The notes: generated from the sequence alone by a model not told the origin. Numbered from the stretch's first letter, positions 8,801 through 15,335 are shown. The stretch is 18,527 nt of DNA from Methylococcaceae bacterium UBA662 (GCA_002299425.1 DBNW01000021.1:1-18527), one strand, 5' to 3'. Numbers and translations: made by a program.

Positions 8801-8870
8801 GCTGGTGGTGCCGGTGTTCTATACCTACATCGATGACGCGCAGCAGCAGCTTAAGAAGCTTTTTTCTTAA
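5814..8870 (+). CDS. RND efflux pump permease subunit (AcrB-like)
   Basis: The 1018-residue protein has the duplicated RND layout: an N-terminal helix, a large periplasmic loop, six membrane helices, then a second loop and six helices. The proton-relay residues are present: adjacent Asp403-Asp404 in VGVLVDDAIVEIEN (helix 4) and Lys918 in GIVSKNSILLVDY (helix 10), equivalent to AcrB D407, D408 and K940. PDIDLPIIAVSATLEGA and ATLEGVKHIHTSI are standard porter-domain sequences. Such pumps export hydrophobic or amphiphilic compounds with proton influx. A TAGGG six bases or so before the ATG serves as ribosome-binding site and overlaps the adaptor stop. Context with the ThiF and nitroreductase genes suggests export of a product of that enzyme pair, but a general drug pump is equally possible. 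The stop codon lies within an inverted repeat. Confidence 0.95.
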   Translation: MNISSASIKNPAPAIMLFVLLCLAGVLAFKAMPVQNFPDIDLPIIAVSATLEGAAAAQIETEIARKMEDAVATLEGVKHIHTSIRQGETVLLVQFVLEKNTAEALYEVKNTIDRIRADLPAQLRSLNVIKINNAGRAVLVFTAASSTLDEQELSWFVDNTAIKRLLAVPGVGAVKRLGGVDREVRIELDPIKMAALKLTALDVSRQLRRVQQEAPGGKGNVGGGEQSIRTIATVTSAAELTVLELPFPTQNGENRKIRLGQIAQVTDAVSERRSLALAEGKPVIGLEILRTTGASELAVAADTRAVLVRLQTEYPTVVFSQVIDNATPVKENVDGSLAMLYEGAVLAVLVVWWFLRDWRATLVAAVALPLSVIPAFFGMSLLGFTLNTVSLLALALVVGVLVDDAIVEIENIFRHLRMGKSPQQAATEATDEIGLAVIATTLALVAVFLPTAFMDGVAGKFFKQFGWTAVLAILGSLLVARLLTPMMAAYFLQRPQHPEPEHSGIMLRYLGMVRWCLRRRLATIASALVFFMVSVSLAGLLPTGFIPAADRAQTQINLELPPGSSLKETLAAAERCRLAVQNLPHVQAVFSSVGGGSSGDVFAPGAAAEVRRALLTLTLAHRDERTASIKDIEQAIRLSLAKVPGIRFQIGPPDSGVKMQIALQSQDPQALMAAAQRAERDLRTLKGIGGVTSSASLISPEITVRPDFSRASDLGTTAADIADTLRVATAGDYGINLPKLNLNERQVPVRVKLPDAVRTNLDTLAGLDVPGKNGPVKLTNVARIGLESGPVQIDRLDRSRTVKLDVELGTRSLGELYQEALLLPSLKNLPPAVNLAELGDTQEMQSLFASFGLAMAIGVLCLYGVLVLLFKDFMQPVTILIALPLSIGGAFVALLITHSALSMPSLIGLIMLMGIVSKNSILLVDYIIAARRHGTGRLDALVEACQKRSRPIVMTSIAMIAGMLPLALGIGADSSFRTPMAIAVIGGLVTSTLLSLLVVPVFYTYIDDAQQQLKKLFS

Positions 8871-8871
8871 G
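8850..8871. repeat. Inverted repeat at the RND stop codon, possible terminator
   Basis: CTTAAGAA (8850-8857) and TTCTTAAG (8864-8871) are perfect reverse complements around a six-base GCTTTT loop. The repeat contains the pump stop codon. There is no T-run after it on the plus strand, so a classical rho-independent terminator is not demonstrated; it might protect the 3' end of the message. Confidence 0.35.
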
Positions 8872-8978
8872 TAAACTGAACAACAGGTTGATTGTGCTGC
8901 TGATTCGATCTGTTCGGTACGGCGCGCCGTTAAATCGGGGGCGTAAAAAAGGTAGGGCAACGCCCAGCCGAGAAAACC

Positions 8979-9638
8979 TCACCTGATCCGTTTTGCCGGT
9001 ACCCCACCCCAGACTTCATTTTTGCCGATACGGGTGTTTTTAGTGACCACTGCCCCTACCGACACCACCGCGCCGTCTTCAATCACCACATTGGCCATCA
9101 CCACCGAGTGGGCGCCGATGGTCACGTTATGGCCTATTTTAATGGGGTAATGGGCCAGTTTGTCGCCTTCTATGACATGGGGTATTAACAAGGCGAATTG
9201 GCCGATGAGGGAATGACTGCCCACCTCGACAAACAAGGGGTCGAGGATAATCCCGGAGCTGTAGGTGTTTTCCCCAAGCTTAGCACCTAAGGCCAAATAC
9301 ACCAGACGCATGAGGGGTACCGGGACGGTACCGCTGCGCATGAGCGGGTAAAACAAAATCAAAAAAAACATCAGGTACAGGTGGTAAATGAATTCAGCCG
9401 AGGAATCCCTTGGGATTTCACCCGCCCTAAGCGGCATGAACGTTAAAAAAATCAGCCGGTAAACGGTAAAGGCGACACCATAGGTACTGACGAGCATGGC
9501 GAGGCTCAGGACAACGCCCCTAAAATCGCCTAAGGGCAGGGATCCAAACAGAAAAAACGCCAGCCCAACCCCTAAAAACAGCATTAGGCCCAGCAAGCTA
9601 AAAAAAACGATCATTTGTACAGCAGTGATTTTACGCAC
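8979..9638 (-). CDS. Membrane-anchored left-handed beta-helix (hexapeptide) acyltransferase-like protein
   Basis: The 219-residue product has two hydrophobic helices at about 9-32 and 38-68 and a third hydrophobic stretch near 85-103. The C-terminal half (about 120-219) holds imperfect hexapeptide repeats such as IGHNVTIGAHSVVMANVVIEDGAVVSVGA, and finishes with the WGGVPAKRIR tail typical of sugar O-acetyltransferases. It probably acetylates or acylates a sugar or lipid precursor at the inner membrane. The start is a GTG at 9638: AAGGG sits seven bases upstream on the minus strand, and it precedes the first membrane helix; a downstream ATG at residue 9 would clip that helix. It is convergent with the RND gene and is separated from the PEP-CTERM gene by a terminator, so it is likely transcribed separately. 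A role in exopolysaccharide decoration is inferred from context. Confidence 0.82.
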   Translation of the reverse strand: MRKITAVQMIVFFSLLGLMLFLGVGLAFFLFGSLPLGDFRGVVLSLAMLVSTYGVAFTVYRLIFLTFMPLRAGEIPRDSSAEFIYHLYLMFFLILFYPLMRSGTVPVPLMRLVYLALGAKLGENTYSSGIILDPLFVEVGSHSLIGQFALLIPHVIEGDKLAHYPIKIGHNVTIGAHSVVMANVVIEDGAVVSVGAVVTKNTRIGKNEVWGGVPAKRIR

Positions 9639-9682
9639 GGTTTTTCCCTTGACTTGTTGCGTGGCGGTTTAACAGCCCGGTC

Positions 9683-9713
9683 ATGATAAACCAGCGAGTT
9701 CTCTACGTGTTAA
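9683..9713 (-). promoter_or_regulatory. Candidate sigma-70 promoter for the hexapeptide acyltransferase
   Basis: On the minus strand TTAACA (9713-9708) and TATCAT (9688-9683) each match five of six consensus bases. The spacer is 19 bases, longer than ideal. It lies between the upstream gene's terminator and the GTG start, where an independent promoter is needed. Confidence 0.35.
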
Positions 9714-9737
9714 TGCCGGGCCTGATTTAGGTGACAT

Positions 9738-9769
9738 AAAAAAAGCCCCGGACTTGTGCTTCCGAGGCT
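9738..9769 (-). terminator. Rho-independent terminator of the PEP-CTERM gene
   Basis: Read on the minus strand, AGCCTCGGA (9769-9761) pairs with TCCGGGGCT (9752-9744) across an eight-base loop. The nine-pair stem contains one G-U pair and runs straight into seven T residues (9744-9738). It lies about 60 bases past the PEP-CTERM stop codon. This is the clearest terminator in the window. Confidence 0.85.
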
Positions 9770-9826
9770 GAGTTTTGCCCGCCGTAGGCCGGCCGTATAA
9801 GGGCAACACCTAAGGCGGTTGGGTGG

Positions 9827-10726
9827 TTAAGCGCGCTTGCGTAGCAAAGTGAACCCGGCCAAACCTAAGCCCATTAAAAATAAAGCCGAGGGTTCGGGTA
9901 CTTCAAAACTTTGGTTGGCATCGGCTTGGAACAAAAAGTCCGGGCCGTTCACGCCATTGAGCGTTCCAAGACTAGGCGCGGTGCCGCCGTTTAACCAGGG
10001 GAAGAGTCGGGAGGGATCGGTTTCATTAAACGGGGTTACTTGCGAGGTGTTAAAAAAGCTGAATACGATGGGGCTGGATGCTTGCAGAGTGGGGAAATAC
10101 CCTAGATCAGCTGACAACACCGTCAAAAGCAGGTCGGTTGCCCCACTGCCACGAACGGATTGTTGCCCCGCCCAACTGTCTCCTAAAAAATTATCCAGAT
10201 TGGTGGAGCCGCCGTTGTTGGTAAAGCTGCTGGAGTTGACTGCGGCTACGGTGGCAGTCAGAATTGGCGTGCCTGAACCGAAACCTGCCCCAGTCAGATC
10301 ATTGCCTTCAGCCGTGTGGGCAAACATTTGAAACAAGTTTGTGCCACCGGAAACAAAACCGAAGGTAGCGGTATTACCGGACACCGAAGTCACTTGTTCT
10401 TGAAGCTGCATAGTGAAGTTAAAGAAATTGCCGCCGGTTCCATTAAGAAAATCCAGACCAGGGCGATTGACCGTGTTCAGGTTGCCTTGGTACGCCAAGG
10501 TAAACTGGGTGCTGCCGGAACCTGCAAGGTAGTTTTGGATTGCGGTAATGCCGCCGATTGCCAGTGCGTTGCCGGGTGCTTGGTCGATGGAGACATAATC
10601 GGTCAGGCCGCCGCCGCCACCTGTGGGGTCAAAGGTAAACGATATTGTGGCAGAAGCGGATGGGGCAAAGCCTAAGGCCAATACTAGACCGGATACGGCC
10701 AGTAGGTGTGAGGTTTTCGTTTTCAT
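9827..10726 (-). CDS. PEP-CTERM sorting domain protein (secreted, possibly PepA-like)
   Basis: The 299-residue protein has a signal peptide at 1-26 (MKTKTSHLLAVSGLVLALGF, cut after ASA). Its end is a textbook PEP-CTERM signal: VPEPSALF, a hydrophobic helix, and RKRA as the last residues, which is recognised by an exosortase and removed at the inner membrane during surface delivery. The body is rich in Gly, Ser, Thr, Asn and Phe. Blocks such as SIDQAPGNAL, FSFFNTSQVTPF and FLFQADANQSF recall flocculation-associated PEP-CTERM protein PepA of floc-forming bacteria; that is from memory of the family and less certain than the sorting signal. I chose the ATG at 10726 because GAGGA lies seven bases upstream and the signal peptide follows directly; an in-frame ATG at 10816 would bury the signal. 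A strong terminator follows. Confidence 0.9.
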   Translation of the reverse strand: MKTKTSHLLAVSGLVLALGFAPSASATISFTFDPTGGGGGLTDYVSIDQAPGNALAIGGITAIQNYLAGSGSTQFTLAYQGNLNTVNRPGLDFLNGTGGNFFNFTMQLQEQVTSVSGNTATFGFVSGGTNLFQMFAHTAEGNDLTGAGFGSGTPILTATVAAVNSSSFTNNGGSTNLDNFLGDSWAGQQSVRGSGATDLLLTVLSADLGYFPTLQASSPIVFSFFNTSQVTPFNETDPSRLFPWLNGGTAPSLGTLNGVNGPDFLFQADANQSFEVPEPSALFLMGLGLAGFTLLRKRA

Positions 10727-10776
10727 AGTCTGTCCTCGAAATTTTGAAGGTAGTCTGGCGAAAATGCGCAAGAGAA

Positions 10777-10792
10777 GATGAATAAATTCATC
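10777..10792. promoter_or_regulatory. Palindromic candidate operator upstream of the PEP-CTERM gene
   Basis: GATGAAT and ATTCATC are perfect reverse complements separated by two bases, giving a 16-base dyad 51 bases upstream of the PEP-CTERM start. Its size and symmetry suit a dimeric regulator. No regulator gene is in the window, and no exact second copy was noticed. Confidence 0.35.
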
Positions 10793-10820
10793 GGAGTAAT
10801 GGTGAGCATGTTTCATGCCA

Positions 10821-10845
10821 TTTGTTTTTTGTTTTAAAAAACAAA
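10821..10845. repeat. AT-rich inverted repeat between glycosyltransferase and PEP-CTERM genes
   Basis: TTTGTTTTTT (10821-10830) and AAAAAACAAA (10836-10845) are perfect ten-base complements with a five-base loop. Almost all pairs are A-T. It may form a weak hairpin in the leader of the PEP-CTERM transcript or help end glycosyltransferase transcripts on the minus strand. Confidence 0.4.
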
Positions 10846-10908
10846 GAGATAAAAAAAATACAGCGATAGCTTAACGCGCGCGTGTTATTGTTGTAAACAA
10901 ACCTGACA

Positions 10909-12135
10909 CTAAAGCTGACTGAATCCGACCAGCACAGCCGCTATCAGCCGTGCACAGGCTCGGTTGTCTGACAAGCCGGCGATTTCTTGTTGTAACGGCG
11001 TAACGCCGCTAACCAGCGTCGGGGTGCTTTTAATGACGCGGCAGGCCTCTGCTACGCCGCCTGCGGTCAGGTTATCCGAGCGCAACAACAAGCCGGCCTT
11101 AACCCTAACCACGGCTGCCATGTTGAGAAATTGGTCCATATTGTCGGCGATACCGATAATCGGCTTACCGTGGGCCAACGCCTGTTGGCAGGTTAGGCTG
11201 CCGCCGTTGCAAATTACCAGGTCGGCACGTTTAACAGCCGCATCGCCGTTAAGATAGTCCGCTGTAAAAATAGTTGACACTTGGGGTAACGGCACCGTGA
11301 CCCCGGCTAAGGAAGCGATGACGGTCACGTCTTCCCGGCTCAGAGCGTTTAACACCACTTGCAATACCTGCTGCGAGCCTGAACTGCCTAGGCACACATA
11401 AACAATGGGGCGGTCGGTGGGTAAGTGATGCCACCAAGCCGGTTCTGGCACCGGCGGCGACCAGAGTACAGGGCCAATAAAAACATGATGGCTAGGTGGA
11501 TTAGTCAGCGGAAACAGCGAGGGGAGGTCGGCATACCAGGTGTAATCGGCTTCGGTGTAGACCCGTCTTAGGTCAAGCTCTGTTTTTGGCAGGCCAAAAT
11601 GACTTTGCAATTGGCGCATGGGACGGGCGTGGGCCTTAAAAACAACAGGGGCTACCCTTTGAAACAGTAAGTTACTGGCGGTTAACCCTAAATAGCGGGT
11701 TAGCGGCAGGCACGGCAACGGATAGTGCTTAGGGGCATAAGGACTCCAATAGGCGTTGCTGAGGGCGGCATAAGGGATTTTGGCCAGCCGTGCGCTAACG
11801 GCCAGGGAAATACGAAAATCGCCGATGATAAGGTCTGGCTTGACGGTGTCGATTAAGGCTAAATCGGCTTCGACATAGTTTTTTAGGGTGGCAAAATCGT
11901 ATAACAGATTGCCCTTCGCTAAGGCCTGCTTGAATTGCTCGGGCGGGATGGAAGGGAGGGTATGTAAGCTATGTTTTGACGCCCCTAAGAACTGTTGATA
12001 GGGCGTGGCGCACGCAAAATGGATGTCATAGTCGCTTGCTGAAAGCCTGTTACTCAACGCAAAAGGCCGCGCAAAATGCGCCAACGTTACAGATTCTGAG
12101 ACAAACAGCAATTTGGGTTTGGTTTTTTTTGCCAT
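10909..12135 (-). CDS. GT1-like glycosyltransferase (UGT/MGT type)
   Basis: The 408-residue protein shows a GT-B layout. The N-terminal acceptor half begins with KPKLLFVSESVTLAHFARPF and contains KPDLIIGDFRISLAVSARL, the usual D-x-x surrounding of nucleotide-sugar glycosyltransferases. The C-terminal half has FIGPVLWSP, PIVYVCLGSSGS and a donor-site block VICNGGSLTCQQALAHGKP followed by DNMDQ. In most MGT-family enzymes the donor block reads HGG; here the His is Asn, which may affect donor use. The acceptor is not predictable; a glycolipid or exopolysaccharide precursor is plausible. No signal or membrane helix is obvious. The ATG at 12135 is preferred over that at 12183 because GGGAG lies six bases upstream and it begins at the conserved first strand. 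It lies 76 bases after the TPR gene in the same direction, so an operon is possible. Confidence 0.85.
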   Translation of the reverse strand: MAKKTKPKLLFVSESVTLAHFARPFALSNRLSASDYDIHFACATPYQQFLGASKHSLHTLPSIPPEQFKQALAKGNLLYDFATLKNYVEADLALIDTVKPDLIIGDFRISLAVSARLAKIPYAALSNAYWSPYAPKHYPLPCLPLTRYLGLTASNLLFQRVAPVVFKAHARPMRQLQSHFGLPKTELDLRRVYTEADYTWYADLPSLFPLTNPPSHHVFIGPVLWSPPVPEPAWWHHLPTDRPIVYVCLGSSGSQQVLQVVLNALSREDVTVIASLAGVTVPLPQVSTIFTADYLNGDAAVKRADLVICNGGSLTCQQALAHGKPIIGIADNMDQFLNMAAVVRVKAGLLLRSDNLTAGGVAEACRVIKSTPTLVSGVTPLQQEIAGLSDNRACARLIAAVLVGFSQL

Positions 12136-12211
12136 TTTTTGCTCCCAAGCACGGCTGTTTAAGTTTTCTGTGGGTCTTGGCAACGCTTATAAAGGTGGCT
12201 CACCGGTTAAG

Positions 12212-13909
12212 TTAACGGGCCTGCAATTGAGCCAACAACGCGACGGCGGCTTTTTTGTCGGGAAAATCTTGCTCGGCTTTAGTGAGCTTTTCCAAAAGGG
12301 TTATGGCCTTGCTGGTGTTGCCATTGGCTACATGGGCTTGTGCCAGATGGAATTGTATATCAGGGGCCGCAGGGTCCAATTGCGTGGCTTTTTCCAGCAT
12401 GGCTAGGCCTTCTTTGTGCCGCCCTTGCCTAACCAGAGCCAGACCGTAAGTGTCTGCAATGGCGGCTGATTCGGGTGCTTTTTCGTAAGCCCGTTTGGCG
12501 ATCTCTAAGGCTTTAGGGTTGTTTTGCTGCACATACAGCCAGGCTAAGTTGTTTAACACTAAGGCATTGTCGGGCTGTTCGGCCAGGATGGCTAAGTAAT
12601 GCCGCTCGGCTTTTTCAGGTTCGTTGTGTTGCTGATACAGCGTTGCCAATTTAAAGTGAATGGCGTTATTTTTAGGGCTTTTTTCCAGAGCTTGGTTGAG
12701 GGTTGTGAGGGCTTGGGGCAATTTGTCCTGAGCGGCTAGTAAATCAGCGATAACAAACAACAACTTGTCATTAGGTTGTCTGCTGTACGCGTGCTGGAAG
12801 CTATCTAAGGCACTGTCGAGTTTTTTCTCCGCCAAATAGATACTGCCCTGCAGGGCCTTGCCTAAGGCTAAGGTTGGAAACAGTATCTCGGCCTTATTGG
12901 CTACGGCGAACGCTTCTGGGAAACGCTTTAGCTGGATCAAATAAGCGGTTTTCAACGTGAGGGCCTGAGGATTTTGGGTATCCGCCGCTATCGCTTCATC
13001 GAGTAGACGCAAAATTTCTTGTTCTTGGCCTGGCTTCGCCATTAGCAATTGGGCTAGCAGCAAACGGCTGAGAGCATCTTTTTTTTCTTGGCCAATCAGT
13101 TGGCGCAATGTGCGCTCGGCTAAGTCGTTTTTGTTGGCGGCCAGTTGGGCAATCGCTAAAACCGACAGTGCCTGACTGTGGTTAGGGTGGCGCTTGAGCA
13201 AATCCTCGCCAAGTACCAGGCCTTTTTCGGGTTTTTTTTGCGAGCCGTACAGCTTGATCAAATCGGTAATAATGGCTTTTTCCAGAGTGATGTCACCTTT
13301 TGATTTTTCCAGTGCCGAGAGTAAAACGGATTCATACTCGTCGGGTTGATTTCTTTTCGCCGCAATCCCTGCCAACAGCCGGTAAGCATTGATATTTTTG
13401 TCGTTTATGGTGAGAACTTGGCGTGCATAGCGGTGGGCTTGGTCCAGTTCTCCGGCGGCAAAATGCAGTTGTGATAAGCCCAGCAGGGCAAGGGTATTGC
13501 TCGGGTTAATAGCCAACGCTTTTTGATAACTTTGCTGCGCCGCCTTGGGATTTTTGTCCAGCACCTCTGACAAGGCCTGTAAATTGTAAAATTCAGGGAC
13601 ATTGGGGTGTTCCTGGATCAAGGCGGCGATTTTGGCTTTGCCTTCTTTAAGCTTGCCAGTCTTGAGCAGGTCCAGCACGTTTAGGAAATCTGTCTTTTTT
13701 TTGCCGGCTTCGGTTTTTTGCAACGAGTCCAAAAAAGAGGGTGGGGCTAAATCCTCGGTGGACATCTGATTAGGGTTTTCGGTATCAGTGACGTTCGTCT
13801 GTCCAAGTGCTGACGGTTCGTAAGTTATGGCTCCGGCTAAGGGGCTGACTAATAAACTGAAGGCTAGGGCGGGCAACAAATAGGGGTTTGCGGTGATTTT
13901 ACGGTTCAT
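12212..13909 (-). CDS. Secreted TPR-repeat protein, PrsT-like
   Basis: The 565-residue product has a signal peptide at 1-27 (LVSPLAGA cut) with no lipobox cysteine. From about residue 70 to the end it is a chain of roughly a dozen tetratricopeptide repeats, for example NPKAAQQSYQKALAINPSN and EPEKAERHYLAILAEQPDN. The C-terminal portion (NNLAWLYVQQNNPKALEIAK, then IADTYGLALVRQGRHKEG, then IQFHLAQAHVANGN) follows the pattern of PrsT, the TPR protein of PEP-CTERM/exopolysaccharide systems, though PrsT is longer and usually a lipoprotein. TPR arrays act as scaffolds, here probably in the periplasm for polysaccharide or protein export. The start is supported by an AGG seven bases upstream. It is followed by the glycosyltransferase and PEP-CTERM genes on the same strand. 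PrsT identity is a reasonable guess, not certain. Confidence 0.82.
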   Translation of the reverse strand: MNRKITANPYLLPALAFSLLVSPLAGAITYEPSALGQTNVTDTENPNQMSTEDLAPPSFLDSLQKTEAGKKKTDFLNVLDLLKTGKLKEGKAKIAALIQEHPNVPEFYNLQALSEVLDKNPKAAQQSYQKALAINPSNTLALLGLSQLHFAAGELDQAHRYARQVLTINDKNINAYRLLAGIAAKRNQPDEYESVLLSALEKSKGDITLEKAIITDLIKLYGSQKKPEKGLVLGEDLLKRHPNHSQALSVLAIAQLAANKNDLAERTLRQLIGQEKKDALSRLLLAQLLMAKPGQEQEILRLLDEAIAADTQNPQALTLKTAYLIQLKRFPEAFAVANKAEILFPTLALGKALQGSIYLAEKKLDSALDSFQHAYSRQPNDKLLFVIADLLAAQDKLPQALTTLNQALEKSPKNNAIHFKLATLYQQHNEPEKAERHYLAILAEQPDNALVLNNLAWLYVQQNNPKALEIAKRAYEKAPESAAIADTYGLALVRQGRHKEGLAMLEKATQLDPAAPDIQFHLAQAHVANGNTSKAITLLEKLTKAEQDFPDKKAAVALLAQLQAR

Positions 13910-14057
13910 GGGCGTACCTAGAAAGGGTGAAGGGTGAGGGGCTGCCGACGATGAATTCGGGTGCAGGGGTTACGTCGGCTATGGTATCACCCGGCAACGG
14001 CCGTGACGATTGCAGACAAATTCCCGCAAACCATTGGTCGTTAACGCGAGCCATCAT
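13899..14057 (-). CDS. Small open reading frame of 52 codons, doubtful gene
   Basis: Starting ATG-ATG at 14057, this frame gives MMARVNDQWFAGICLQSSRP and continues to a TAA that overlaps the TPR gene start by 11 bases. It nearly fills the gap between hypE and the TPR gene. A GGGT lies about nine bases upstream. The product resembles nothing I recognise and frames of this size are common by chance, so this is listed only as a candidate. Confidence 0.2.
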   Translation of the reverse strand: MMARVNDQWFAGICLQSSRPLPGDTIADVTPAPEFIVGSPSPFTLSRYAHEP

Positions 14058-14081
14058 TAGCACCCGTTCCGGCAAGCCGGG

Positions 14082-15107
14082 TTAGCATATTCTGGGCAAC
14101 GGGTCTTCTTCCAGTTCCTGCAGCAGGCGCTCGCCGCCGATTTCGGTGTGTAACACTACTTGGGCGGGGCCGGTTTCTACGCGGCCAATGATGGCCGCAT
14201 CTTTATAGCCTAAACGGTGCAATTGGCTGATGGCATCGGCGGCGGCAAAAGGTTCTAGTACGGCGACAACCTGTCCCTCGCAGGCCAAATACAAAGGGTC
14301 GTAACCGAGTATTTCGCAAACTGCACGGACCGGTTCAAGCACCGGAATTGCTGTTTCAAACAAACGGATTCTGGTCTGGGTTGTTTTGGCCATGTCATGG
14401 GCCACAGTGGCCAAACCGCCCCGGGTCGGGTCGCGCATAAAGCGCAAGCCGGGCAAGGTAATTAAGGCTTGGGTAATCGGCAAAACGCTGGCGGCATCGG
14501 ACAGCAGATGGCCCGATAAACCAAACTGCTGCCGAGCCAACAACACCGCGGTACCGTGGTTGCCTACCGCACCGCTGACTAAAACGGCATCGCCCGGGCA
14601 AATTTGCGCCAGCCCCAGCTTTAGACCAAATGGCCGTAACCCTACCCCGGTGGTGGCAAAATAAATGCCGCCGCCCTGACCCCGGCGCAGCACTTTGGTA
14701 TCGCCTGCTACAACACGCACCCCGCTGTCACGGCAGGCCTGCGCCATGCTCGCCAGCACTCGGTCCAGCAGTGCCAGCTCCAGGCCTTCCTCGATAAAGG
14801 CGTTCAGCGTCAAGAACTTTGGTGTGGCCCCAGATACGGCCAGGTCGTTGACCGTACCGTGTACGGCTAGGCTGCCGATAGTGCCACCGGGAAATTCTAA
14901 GGGTTCAACCGTAAACCCATCGGTGGTTATCATAATGTCTCCCGCATTCGCGCTAATCGGCAAAAACGCCGCATCGGCCGAGGTGTCCAGCAAGTGGTTT
15001 TGTAAATGAGAGACGAACACGGTCTCAATCAGCTCGCGCATCATGCGGCCACCGTTGCCGTGTGCCAGGCTGATATGGGATTCTGTGAAGTGACGGGCAG
15101 GCTTCAT
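14082..15107 (-). CDS. hypE: HypE, [NiFe]-hydrogenase maturation dehydratase
   Basis: The 341-residue protein begins with HISLAHGNGGRMMRELIE, the HypE entry motif, and ends in EEDPLPRIC, where the final Cys341 of the P-R-I-C tail receives the carbamoyl group from HypF. HypE then dehydrates it with ATP to a thiocyanate, giving the cyanide ligand of the hydrogenase iron. The central ATP-binding blocks of the PurM/SelD fold are present: DIMITTDGFTVEPLEFPGG and GVRVVAGDTKVL. Length is normal, and nothing is broken. hypE is divergent from hypC-hypA across 228 bases, an unusual separation since the hyp genes generally form one operon. No hypB, hypD or hypF is in the window. The ribosome-binding site is poor. 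Confidence 0.95.
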   Translation of the reverse strand: MKPARHFTESHISLAHGNGGRMMRELIETVFVSHLQNHLLDTSADAAFLPISANAGDIMITTDGFTVEPLEFPGGTIGSLAVHGTVNDLAVSGATPKFLTLNAFIEEGLELALLDRVLASMAQACRDSGVRVVAGDTKVLRRGQGGGIYFATTGVGLRPFGLKLGLAQICPGDAVLVSGAVGNHGTAVLLARQQFGLSGHLLSDAASVLPITQALITLPGLRFMRDPTRGGLATVAHDMAKTTQTRIRLFETAIPVLEPVRAVCEILGYDPLYLACEGQVVAVLEPFAAADAISQLHRLGYKDAAIIGRVETGPAQVVLHTEIGGERLLQELEEDPLPRIC

Positions 15108-15241
15108 GATGGGGGATGCTTTCGATGTAGTGAAAAAAACACAGCGTGTCGGGTGGCGGCTACGGCTTTAGGGTACAGGTTTTTTTAGATTGTGGCAGTA
15201 TGCTCCAGTAGGCCACCCTAAAAGCGGGTTTCAGTCTGTTT

Positions 15242-15257
15242 TGGCGGCAAGCTTGCA
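15242..15257 (+). promoter_or_regulatory. Candidate sigma-54 promoter for hypCA
   Basis: TGGCGG-N5-TTGCA has the invariant GG and GC at exactly the -24/-12 spacing of RpoN promoters, with a full TTGCA -12 element and four of six matches in the -24 element. Transcription would start near 15268, leaving a leader of about 68 bases before hypC. Several known hyp operons use sigma-54, which makes this placement meaningful. An upstream activator site was not identified. Confidence 0.55.
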
Positions 15258-15335
15258 CCTTGCCTTGGGCGTGTGGCTTCGAGTACCATCGACGCGGGTT
15301 GCTTTTTTCTTAAAAAACTAAGGGATGCAAACATT

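Noticed and set aside
8919..8930. Perfect twelve-base palindrome ACGGCGCGCCGT as a regulatory site.
   Set aside because: It is a GC-rich self-complement lying between two convergent genes, where an operator is not expected, and it has no T-run for a terminator.
10727..10816. Thirty-residue N-terminal extension of the PEP-CTERM protein.
   Set aside because: It would put a polar, histidine-rich segment before a clear signal peptide, and the internal ATG has a much better ribosome-binding site.
13922..13940. Short direct repeat GGGTGA-A-GGGTGA upstream of the TPR gene.
   Set aside because: Two copies of six bases are too little to call a repeat element.
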